A DNA stretch of 5,212 nt, from contig CAYJLB010000092.1 of NCBI GenBank assembly GCA_964370845.1, positions 1 to 5,212 on the forward strand. Reading direction: 5' to 3'. The notes beneath the pieces are model-generated. The model was not told where the DNA came from, did not search any database, and saw nothing but the letters and a program-made list of their open reading frames with translations. Of this stretch, positions 1-5,212 are shown one piece after another (the stretch's first letter is position 1; each line of letters starts with the position of its first letter). Position numbers and translations under genes: made by a program. The DNA comes from CAYJLB01 sp964370845. GTDB taxonomy: Bacteria > Bacillota > Clostridia > Oscillospirales > Ruminococcaceae.

Positions 1-597
1 TTTCATATGCGGTACTATTGAGATATTATTATTATTTGCATATAAATATTTAAGATTAGGCAAATTTTCAAGTGGTGTTAAATCAATGATTTCATTATCA
101 TTTATACTAAGTGTTTTAAGACTTATCATTTTTTCAATTGGAGTAATATCTATAATATTGTTTGTGGTTAAATTCAAATCTTCAACTTTAGTTAAATTTT
201 CAAAACCATCAAGTTCATCAATTCCCATATCTATAAGAGTAAGCGTTTTTAAATTTACTAGATTTGATATTTTAACAGTATTTTTTGAAACTCCATTTGA
301 TAAATGCAAAAATGTAATTTTATCAAGATGAGAAATACTTTCAAAATTAAATTCTGTTCCTTCTATAAAGTCTATACTTAAATTTTCTAAATCATTATAA
401 TTTTCTAAGAAAAGCACATCTTCATCAATATTTGAAATTGACAATGTTTTTAAATTAGTCAAATTATCTAAGAAATCAAGGTTATTATCCGCATTTTCAC
501 TTATGTAAATTCCAAGATAAGTCAATTGATTCATTTTTTCAAGATAAGTTAAATCAGAAGTATTATGTNNNNNNNNNNTTGATTTTAAATTAGGAAA
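1..597 (-). repeat. Leucine-rich repeat coding region (at least nine units) in the M56 protein
   Basis: Residues 511-709 of the M56 protein form successive units of 21-24 residues with the pattern LxNLKxLxLxxNxIxDLxPLEN, as in internalin-type repeats. My unit boundaries are 511-531 (contains the N gap), 532-555, 556-576, 577-600, 601-622, 623-644, 645-666, 667-688 and 689-709. The last four are close to the 22-residue consensus, while those nearer the membrane are irregular. The array is still running at the window edge, so its total length is unknown. Such repeats usually form a curved protein- or peptide-binding surface. Placed after the last membrane helix, it should lie outside the cell and act as the sensor (inference). 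Confidence 0.85.
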
Positions 598-2127
598 ATG
601 CTTTAAATCATCTAAGGTGTTGTTATTATTTTCTTTTGTGCTAAAATAAAGATAATCTAAATAATACACATCACTCGCCATAATTTTATCACTTTTTTGA
701 ATTAAATCCTCCACAATTTCTTTAACTACAGGGTTTTCAAATTCAATTTCATAATCTACAAAATCTTCAGGAAATTCAATTATAACTTCATCTATAGATT
801 GAGTTGTAAATTCACTTTCATCATTAGATGTAGCATAAAAATTATCACTTTCTATAAATGCAGGAATAGGTGTATCTCTTATGTCTACAGAATATTCAGT
901 CCTCTTACTAACAAGTTTTATAGCAAAAGGAGTTGAATTATCAACTAAATGAGAAATTTGCAAATAATATTCATCATTAATATCAAATGTTAAAAGATAA
1001 TAATCCCCCTCAAGCACAACTTCATGGTCATACTCTTTAAAATCATCTACACTTAAAGAATTTTCAATTTTCAAGTTTTCAATATCATTTATTGTAATCA
1101 TTTTTTTGCTGTTATCCATTGGATTAGCAAGGAGCAAAAATATTATAGCACCTACTGCAATAATAAGTAAAAGAAAAAATCCTACTGCAATTTTTTTATA
1201 AGAGAGAATATTTTTCACTCTGTCTTTAGTGTCCATCTCACCGAACGCAAGGGGAGTTCCACCTACTATTCTAGATTTTGTAGCCACGGTCAAAAGAGAT
1301 GATGAGTACTGTATTTTATAATTTTCACCCAGTTTTTTTATTACAGCTTCGTCACAAGACATTTCCATATCCTTTGTAAAAAGAAAGAAAGCTACCCAAA
1401 CAAGAGGGTTAAACCAGTGCAAAATCAAAGCTATAAAAAACAAAAGTTTAGAAAAATGGTCTAGTCTTTTTATATGAATTTTCTCATGGGCTATAATATA
1501 TTTCATTTCTTCCTCATTTAAATTGTCAGGAAGATATATTTTCGGCTTAATAATTCCAAGAACAAAAGCTGTTTCCAGATTTTTAGAAATATAAATATTT
1601 TTTTCATAGTGAATGGAATTTTTTAGCTTATTTTTCAAATTTGAAATAGAAATTATACTGTGCAGTATCATAGCAATTATACCCATTCCCCAAATTGAAA
1701 CAATCCAAAAATTCAAAGTTTTAGCACTGTTTATTTCCTTGCTATTTACACTTTTTACCTCAAATATAGTTGCAGGTTCTAAAGTTCCGTTTGTACTTAA
1801 AACAGTTTGATATCCACCATTTAAATCGGTTTCAAGGTATACAGTTTCCATGTTTACTGCATTAGAATTTCCCTCATATAAAGTTTCATAATATGTATAC
1901 ACATCTTGAGTAGCGGGATTTTCAATAGTCCTATTCCCAGTGGGGAGGACACTTACATTACTTTCAAATGAAAAAGGCACTAAAAGTCTAAATAAAACCA
2001 CGCTCCAAAGCAAATATGAGAAAATTTTAGGTGCTTTTTTTAAGAATAGTCTTACAATTATACAAAGAAGAATAATTATGCTCGCAGTAATTGTCATATT
2101 TAATATTGTGTAAAAAATGTTAGCCAT
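1..2127 (-). CDS. BlaR1-like M56 zinc metallopeptidase with extracellular leucine-rich repeat domain (3' end outside window)
   Basis: Reading the minus strand from the ATG at 2127 gives 709 codons without a stop, apart from the N run at 569-578; the frame is the same on both sides of it and the gene leaves the window. The start has an AGGTGG ribosome site at 2135-2140. Hydrophobic segments lie near residues 7-29, 36-53, 138-160 and 313-334, with another at 228-250 inside the protease domain. Seen M56 marks are a FVLGIIKPKIYLP stretch at 188-200, the zinc motif HEKIH at 214-218, FNPLVW at 239-244, and MEMSCDE at 254-260 whose E255 fits the third zinc ligand. In BlaR1/MecR1 this domain acts at the cytoplasmic face and triggers loss of the repressor. 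After the last helix, about 170 unassigned residues lead into leucine-rich repeats from about 511. No KTG or other penicillin-binding triad is visible, so the ligand is probably not a beta-lactam (inference). It follows the BlaI-like gene in one operon. Confidence 0.9.
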   Translation of the reverse strand, partial: MANIFYTILNMTITASIIILLCIIVRLFLKKAPKIFSYLLWSVVLFRLLVPFSFESNVSVLPTGNRTIENPATQDVYTYYETLYEGNSNAVNMETVYLETDLNGGYQTVLSTNGTLEPATIFEVKSVNSKEINSAKTLNFWIVSIWGMGIIAMILHSIISISNLKNKLKNSIHYEKNIYISKNLETAFVLGIIKPKIYLPDNLNEEEMKYIIAHEKIHIKRLDHFSKLLFFIALILHWFNPLVWVAFFLFTKDMEMSCDEAVIKKLGENYKIQYSSSLLTVATKSRIVGGTPLAFGEMDTKDRVKNILSYKKIAVGFFLLLIIAVGAIIFLLLANPMDNSKKMITINDIENLKIENSLSVDDFKEYDHEVVLEGDYYLLTFDINDEYYLQISHLVDNSTPFAIKLVSKRTEYSVDIRDTPIPAFIESDNFYATSNDESEFTTQSIDEVIIEFPEDFVDYEIEFENPVVKEIVEDLIQKSDKIMASDVYYLDYLYFSTKENNNNTLDDLKHFPNLKSXXXXHNTSDLTYLEKMNQLTYLGIYISENADNNLDFLDNLTNLKTLSISNIDEDVLFLENYNDLENLSIDFIEGTEFNFESISHLDKITFLHLSNGVSKNTVKISNLVNLKTLTLIDMGIDELDGFENLTKVEDLNLTTNNIIDITPIEKMISLKTLSINDNEIIDLTPLENLPNLKYLYANNNNISIVPHMK
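569..578. other. Assembly gap (10 Ns) inside the LRR coding region
   Basis: Ten Ns interrupt the first leucine-rich repeat. Counting them as written, the frame is kept: S516 precedes and H521 follows, with four unknown codons. The resulting unit is 21 residues, one short of the 22-residue consensus, so the true gap may be slightly longer, or the placeholder may stand for an unknown length in this repetitive stretch. Confidence 0.95.
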
Positions 2128-2155
2128 ATAATTCCCACCTTTTTACTTATAGTAT

Positions 2156-2530
2156 TTATTTATTGCTTTCTTTATGTTCATCAATCATTTTTTGTATCTC
2201 ATTTATTTCTTTGTCTGTGAGTTTTTGTTTCATTGTGAATGCGGTTAAGAATTTTGGTAAGGACCCACCAAAATTATCCTTAATATAGACCTTGCTTTTT
2301 TTAGAAATGAATTCATCTTTTGTCATTTTTGCATAGACTTCACCATTTTCATTTGCAAATATTTCCTTGTCACAAAGCCTTTTTAACATTGTGTAAGTAG
2401 TGGATTTTTTCCAGGATAACAAGTCTTTACACAATATTACAAGTTTTCCTGACGCAATTGGCTCATTTTCCCAAATTATATTCGCAAACTTTTCTTCAAT
2501 TTCCCCTAAATTATAGTTAACATTACCCAT
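2156..2530 (-). CDS. BlaI/MecI/CopY-family winged-helix transcriptional repressor
   Basis: This 124-residue protein has the size and layout of the BlaI/MecI family. The N-terminal winged helix spans about residues 8-73, including IIWENEP at 18-24, the recognition-helix region KKSTTYTMLKRL at 41-52, and the wing ANENGEVYAKM at 59-69. The C-terminal dimerisation region follows, with GGSLPKFLTAF at 88-98 and a charged terminal helix. In the family, a dimer blocks its own operon and is inactivated when the partner M56 protease signals. The cut in BlaI/MecI falls at an Asn-Phe bond; no such pair is present here, the nearest analogues being K93-F94 and A97-F98. The ATG has an AAAGGA-type site (2540-2546) about 9 nt upstream. 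The stop lies 28 bp before the M56 gene, so the two should be co-transcribed and self-regulated through the two dyads upstream. Family assignment is firm; the inducer is unknown. Confidence 0.92.
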   Translation of the reverse strand: MGNVNYNLGEIEEKFANIIWENEPIASGKLVILCKDLLSWKKSTTYTMLKRLCDKEIFANENGEVYAKMTKDEFISKKSKVYIKDNFGGSLPKFLTAFTMKQKLTDKEINEIQKMIDEHKESNK

Positions 2531-2558
2531 AATAGTTTATCCTTTCATTTTCTTTTCA

Positions 2559-2575
2559 GTCTAAACGCATTAGAC
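2559..2575. promoter_or_regulatory. Operator-like dyad 2 downstream of the predicted start
   Basis: GTCTAA-ACGCA-TTAGAC is a perfect 6-5-6 inverted repeat, centred 33 bp (about three helical turns) from dyad 1. It falls at about +10 to +26 of the predicted repressor-operon transcript. Two dyads on the same DNA face fit cooperative binding by repressor dimers, as seen for paired operators in bla and mec systems. The half-site differs from the TACA/TGTA core of staphylococcal BlaI/MecI and CopY sites. Confidence 0.72.
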
Positions 2576-2590
2576 CGATTTAATAATTTT

Positions 2591-2619
2591 AGTCTAACAC
2601 GATTAAACCAAAATGTCAA
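2591..2619 (-). promoter_or_regulatory. Predicted sigma-A promoter of the repressor-M56 operon
   Basis: On the minus strand TTGACA (2619-2614) is a perfect -35 element, followed by a 17-bp spacer and TAGACT (2596-2591), a 4/6 match to the -10 consensus. Transcription would start near 2584, leaving a leader of about 54 nt before the repressor ATG. The spacer and -10 are covered by one of the two repressor-type dyads. Confidence 0.75.
2592..2608. promoter_or_regulatory. Operator-like dyad 1 overlapping spacer and -10
   Basis: GTCTAA-CACGA-TTAAAC is a 6-5-6 dyad with one mismatch. It covers the promoter-proximal part of the spacer and most of the -10 element of the repressor operon, where a bound dimer would block RNA polymerase. 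It shares 14 of 19 bases with the second dyad (2591-2609 against 2558-2576). Assignment to the BlaI-like protein is an inference from position and symmetry. Confidence 0.7.
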
Positions 2620-2633
2620 TAATACTTTTATAA

Positions 2634-2653
2634 CAAATTTATCGCTAAATTTG
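2634..2653. repeat. Perfect palindrome between the divergent promoters
   Basis: CAAATTTA-TCGC-TAAATTTG is an 8-bp perfect inverted repeat with a 4-base centre. It lies 15 bp upstream of the -35 of the repressor operon and about 85 bp upstream of the -35 of the exporter operon. It is unlike the GTCTAA dyads. It could be a binding site for another regulator; AT-rich sequence makes chance possible. The stretch 2654-2738 that follows shows no further signal I can support. Confidence 0.45.
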
Positions 2654-2738
2654 ATATATTTTCATCAATATTAACAACTAAAATAACAACTTCCAAAGTG
2701 AGTGAAATTCCATTGTTACTCCCTATTTAATTAAATGC

Positions 2739-2767
2739 TTTACAAATAAATCGAATTATGTTATAGT
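2739..2767 (+). promoter_or_regulatory. Predicted sigma-A promoter of the ABC exporter operon
   Basis: TTTACA (2739-2744), a 17-bp spacer and TATAGT (2762-2767) give a near-consensus promoter, each hexamer matching 5 of 6 positions. Transcription would start near 2774, leaving a leader of about 87 nt before the ATPase ATG. No GTCTAA/TTAGAC dyad overlaps it. Confidence 0.65.
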
Positions 2768-2771
2768 AAAT

Positions 2772-2831
2772 TAGTGCAAAAACAACTCCGCAAATGCTAA
2801 TCTTTAACTATAAACTGTGAATTTTGCACTA
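2772..2831 (+). repeat. 10-bp inverted repeat in the ABC exporter leader
   Basis: TAGTGCAAAA (2772-2781) and TTTTGCACTA (2822-2831) are exact reverse complements with a 40-base loop. The left arm begins at the predicted transcription start, so the leader RNA could fold into one large stem-loop ending about 16 nt before the ribosome site. The loop contains AACTCC (2784-2789), complementary to GGAGTT at the ribosome site (2850-2855). It could be a leader control element or a split operator; neither is shown. Confidence 0.5.
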
Positions 2832-2838
2832 TGAACTG
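2807..2838 (+). repeat. Direct repeat of an 11-mer, 21 bp apart, in the exporter leader
   Basis: ACTATAAACTG (2807-2817) and ACTATGAACTG (2828-2838) differ at one base and are offset by 21 bp, two helical turns. A shorter echo, ACTATAG, follows at 2844-2850 next to the ribosome site. Tandem sites with this offset can bind a regulator on one DNA face; with this base composition chance similarity is also possible. Confidence 0.35.
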
Positions 2839-2861
2839 AAATAACTATAGGAGTTTTCAAT

Positions 2862-3551
2862 ATGAAATTAACAATACAAAATCTTAAAAAGAAATTTGAT
2901 AAAAAAGAAGTGTTAAAAGATGCTGGCTTCACCTTTGAAAAAGGGAAAATTTACGCTCTCTTAGGGCGAAATGGTGCGGGTAAAACCACTTTTTTTAACT
3001 GCGTAAACGAGGACATTGATGCGGACAGCGGTACTATTTTACTTGAGGAAAATGGCGAACAAAAGCCCCTAATCTCAAAAGATGTGGGCTATGTTTTATC
3101 TTCCCCTAGCGTTCCATCTTTTTTGACAGCACGAGAATTTATCAAATTTTTCATTGACATAAATAAAGAAGAAATCACAATAGAAAAATCCGTTGACCAA
3201 TATTTGGACATGGTGGGAATTATTGAAGAGGACAGAGACCGCTTGTTAAAAGATTATTCTTTAGGGATGAAAAATAAAATTCAGATGTTAGTAAATTTCA
3301 TTGCGCAGCCTAAAATTTTGCTACTAGACGAGCCTTTGACATCTTTTGACGTTGTTGTTGCCGACGAGATGAAACAGCTTCTTCGCTCCATAAAAGAGAA
3401 TCATATCATAATTTTTTCCACCCACATAATGGAATTAGCGCTAGAACTTTGTGACGAAATCGTGATTTTATCCCAAGGAATGCTTTTTGACGTACAAAAG
3501 GACAAGGAGCATATAATTGAAACGTTAAGGAGGGATGAGGGCAATGAGTAA
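2862..3551 (+). CDS. ABC transporter ATP-binding protein
   Basis: This 229-residue protein is a single nucleotide-binding domain of the ABC-2 exporter type; it hydrolyses ATP in the cytoplasm to drive the permease encoded next. Visible motifs in order: Walker A GRNGAGKTT at 35-43, VGYVLSS at 75-81 where the Q-loop belongs, signature YSLGMKNK at 132-139, Walker B ILLLDEP at 152-158 with catalytic E157, D-loop LTSFD at 159-163, and switch histidine H188 in STHIME. The signature is SLGMK rather than LSGGQ, common among exporters of this class, but a serine (S80) stands where Q or E is usual. TAGGAG at 2848-2853 sits 8 nt before the ATG. The 3' end overlaps the permease start by 8 bp, so translation is probably coupled. 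The gene diverges from the BlaI-like/M56 operon, hinting at export of a toxic or signal molecule; the substrate cannot be read from the sequence. Confidence 0.95.
   Translation: MKLTIQNLKKKFDKKEVLKDAGFTFEKGKIYALLGRNGAGKTTFFNCVNEDIDADSGTILLEENGEQKPLISKDVGYVLSSPSVPSFLTAREFIKFFIDINKEEITIEKSVDQYLDMVGIIEEDRDRLLKDYSLGMKNKIQMLVNFIAQPKILLLDEPLTSFDVVVADEMKQLLRSIKENHIIIFSTHIMELALELCDEIVILSQGMLFDVQKDKEHIIETLRRDEGNE
3527..3533 (+). promoter_or_regulatory. Shine-Dalgarno that decides the permease start
   Basis: AAGGAGG ends at 3533, only one base before the upstream in-frame ATG at 3535, but 10 bases before the ATG at 3544. The spacing favours initiation at 3544, which shortens the protein by three residues (M-R-A). 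Confidence 0.75.
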
Positions 3552-5130
3552 GACTTTAAAAAAAGTCCGCGCCTTGCAATACACCTACACGGGCAACAGT
3601 CTTATCTACTACATAAAGCGTTTCCCCTTAATAGGGCGAGCATTTCCCGATTCTTTGTATGCAAGTCCAGCCTGTAAGACAGTTGTTAAAATCATTTCTA
3701 TGATAATAAATTTTTTCAAGATTTTTTTAGGAAAATTCATCTATGCCTTAATTTTATTTTTATTAGCGAACACAATTTTGTCCTTTGAACATATAAGTTT
3801 AACAGAAAATCAAGTTTTAATCAACACCATTTTATTCTGCACTTTTGGCGGAGCGATAGGAAATTGTTTTGTCCTTGACTTTAAAAAAGAGCATGAATAC
3901 GCCATAACTTTTATGCGAATGGACACAAAAAAAGTTGTATTATCGGGATTTTTTGAATTCTTAATAAAAATGATGATAGGATTTTTGCCTGTCTACATTT
4001 TCCTACCGCAGTTTAATAATCTAGGCTTATTTTACATCATACCTTTATTAGTAATACTTATAAGCGGAAAAATTTTAGGCGGAGGTATGAAATTATGGTA
4101 CTTGACAAAAAAAGCAAACCAACAATACAAAGGTTCAAGCATTTTAGAAACTATTACAGCTGCATTATTGGCGATAACTGGCTTTGTAATCTCATTTTTT
4201 AACATTGCAATATCCCAAAATCTACTATTTATAATAGCGGGAATTTTAGTTGTAGCCTGTGTTTTTCCCCTTGTATACTTGCTTAAATACAAAGATTACC
4301 ACAAAATGTACAAACGTTTGCTGTTAAGATACAATACTTTAGTGGCAAAGAGCGTTGACCGAAAAAAATTGATGACCGACGCAACTTCAAAGTACATTCA
4401 AGAGGGCGGAGAAATCGACAGCAAAAAGTCTGGCTATGCATATTTGTCCGAATGTTTCATGCAACGCCACCGAAAATTGCTTTACAATTCAACGAAAAAA
4501 ATTATCATTGGGGAAATTATCTTAGTCTTAGCAGTTGTAATCGGCTGTTTATTTTCCGCTGAATTCAAAGCCCTCATAAACGAAACAGTAGTGGGTTTTG
4601 TGTCGTTTTTAACCTATTTTTTCTGCTTTTTAAACTGCGGAGAGCGAATGACAAAGGTAATTTTCATGAACTGTGACAACGAAATGCTTACCTATCGATT
4701 TTATCGCCAACCCAAGGCGATTTTGGAGATGTTCAAACTACGATTAAAGGCAGTATTTATAATGGACTGGTTTCAATCCTTGCCTATCGCTTTAGGACTG
4801 CCCATAATTTTGTTAATTTCAGGCGGAACACCGCTAATTTACGAATATATTGTACTGTTTATTAGCATTATGGCAATGTCCACATTTTTCAGTGTTCATA
4901 ACCTTGTAATCTACTACATTTTCCAACCATACAATAAGGATGTGCAGATGAAAAACCCTGTTTACTCCATTTTAAAGGGCGTGACATACTTCGGCTGTTA
5001 CATTTTAATGCAATCAAACCCACCTTTCGCAATTTTCGGGATTATTCTAATAGTATTTTGTATTTTGTACACTTTAGTGTCAATTCCAATAGCCTACAAA
5101 TTAGCTCCCAAGAATTTTAAATTGCGGTAA
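3544..5130 (+). CDS. ABC exporter permease, about 12 membrane helices
   Basis: Starting at 3544 the protein has 528 residues (531 from the less likely ATG at 3535). A basic amphipathic N-terminus of about 58 residues precedes the first helix. I see hydrophobic segments near 60-81, 90-110, 133-153, 160-178, 203-219, 226-247, 320-338, 344-363, 411-427, 432-459, 473-489 and 495-518, that is six, a polar loop of about 70 residues (248-319), then six more. The two halves follow a similar pattern, suggesting one chain supplies both transmembrane halves for an ATPase dimer (inference). It is longer than ordinary six-helix ABC-2 permeases. It starts inside the ATPase gene and is clearly its partner. 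No substrate-specific motif is visible; peptide, antibiotic or lipid export are all possible. The 82 bases after the stop contain no strong terminator and no further gene start with a ribosome site. Confidence 0.88.
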   Translation: MSKTLKKVRALQYTYTGNSLIYYIKRFPLIGRAFPDSLYASPACKTVVKIISMIINFFKIFLGKFIYALILFLLANTILSFEHISLTENQVLINTILFCTFGGAIGNCFVLDFKKEHEYAITFMRMDTKKVVLSGFFEFLIKMMIGFLPVYIFLPQFNNLGLFYIIPLLVILISGKILGGGMKLWYLTKKANQQYKGSSILETITAALLAITGFVISFFNIAISQNLLFIIAGILVVACVFPLVYLLKYKDYHKMYKRLLLRYNTLVAKSVDRKKLMTDATSKYIQEGGEIDSKKSGYAYLSECFMQRHRKLLYNSTKKIIIGEIILVLAVVIGCLFSAEFKALINETVVGFVSFLTYFFCFLNCGERMTKVIFMNCDNEMLTYRFYRQPKAILEMFKLRLKAVFIMDWFQSLPIALGLPIILLISGGTPLIYEYIVLFISIMAMSTFFSVHNLVIYYIFQPYNKDVQMKNPVYSILKGVTYFGCYILMQSNPPFAIFGIILIVFCILYTLVSIPIAYKLAPKNFKLR

Positions 5131-5212
5131 ATTACTGTAGTCGAATTTTAATTAATAAAAGGGACGTAATTAATTTCAATTTGTTTAATTATGTCTTATT
5201 AGCTTTGATATG

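Noticed and set aside
86..331. Plus-strand open frame of 81 codons
   Set aside because: It is antisense to the LRR coding region, has no ribosome site, and its hydrophobic content is what the complement of Asn/Lys/Leu-rich LRR codons gives.
1613..1810. Plus-strand open frame of 65 codons
   Set aside because: It is antisense to the M56 domain, with no Shine-Dalgarno and no recognisable product.
1..2127. True BlaR1/MecR1 beta-lactam sensor
   Set aside because: The protease half fits, but the ectodomain is an LRR region without penicillin-binding motifs, and no beta-lactamase or PBP2a-like gene is nearby.
2696..2722. Imperfect inverted repeat around GAGTGAA/TTACTC
   Set aside because: The arms match only with an indel, and the element has no clear relation to either promoter.
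2794..2820. Eight-codon leader ORF (MLIFNYKL) in the exporter leader
   Set aside because: Leader peptides can control antibiotic exporters, but no ribosome site precedes this ATG, and short open frames are expected in any leader of this length.
3535..3543. Permease start at the ATG at 3535
   Set aside because: The AAGGAGG site ends one base before it; the ATG at 3544 has normal spacing of 10 bases.
4032..4292. Minus-strand open frame of 86 codons
   Set aside because: It lies wholly inside the permease on the opposite strand, without ribosome site or family features.
5150..5175. AATTAAT/ATTAATT inverted repeat after the permease as a terminator
   Set aside because: The stem is seven A-T pairs with a 12-base loop and no T run after it, too weak to call a terminator.

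Overview
The window comes from a low-GC Gram-positive bacterium, most likely an anaerobic member of the Firmicutes (Clostridia or Tissierellia-like). The evidence is the very AT-rich sequence, AGGAGG-type ribosome binding sites, TTGACA/TATAAT-type promoters, and gene families (BlaI repressor, BlaR1-type M56 peptidase, ABC-2 exporter) typical of that group. I cannot name the species.

Layout. Positions 1-2530 hold a minus-strand operon of two genes: a BlaI/MecI/CopY-family repressor (2530-2156) followed 28 bp later by a large BlaR1-like membrane metallopeptidase (2127 to beyond position 1). The operon map omits nothing obvious: the second gene is a single open frame of 709 codons interrupted only by a 10-N assembly gap at 569-578, and it runs off the left edge. 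Its outer part is not the penicillin-binding domain of true BlaR1. It is about 170 residues of unassigned sequence followed by at least nine leucine-rich repeats.

Positions 2531-2861 are the divergent control region. On the repressor side there is a TTGACA-17-TAGACT promoter with two copies of a GTCTAA-N5-TTAGAC dyad, one filling the spacer and -10 element and one just downstream of the predicted transcription start. On the exporter side there is a TTTACA-17-TATAGT promoter and a leader of roughly 87 nt with a 10-bp inverted repeat and a pair of near-identical 11-mers. Between the two promoters lies an 8-bp perfect hairpin palindrome; 2654-2738 shows nothing else I can support.

Positions 2862-5130 are a plus-strand operon: an ABC ATPase (2862-3551) and a 12-helix ABC permease (best start 3544, ending 5130) that overlap by 8 bp. 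The last 82 bases hold no recognisable gene or convincing terminator.

Working model (inference): the LRR-bearing membrane protease senses something outside the cell that is probably not a beta-lactam, signals through its cytoplasmic zinc protease domain to inactivate the repressor, and so derepresses its own operon and perhaps the divergent exporter. The exporter promoter lacks a visible copy of the repressor dyad, so the regulatory link to the exporter is unproven. The part most worth attention is the replacement of the penicillin sensor by an LRR ectodomain beside an ABC exporter.
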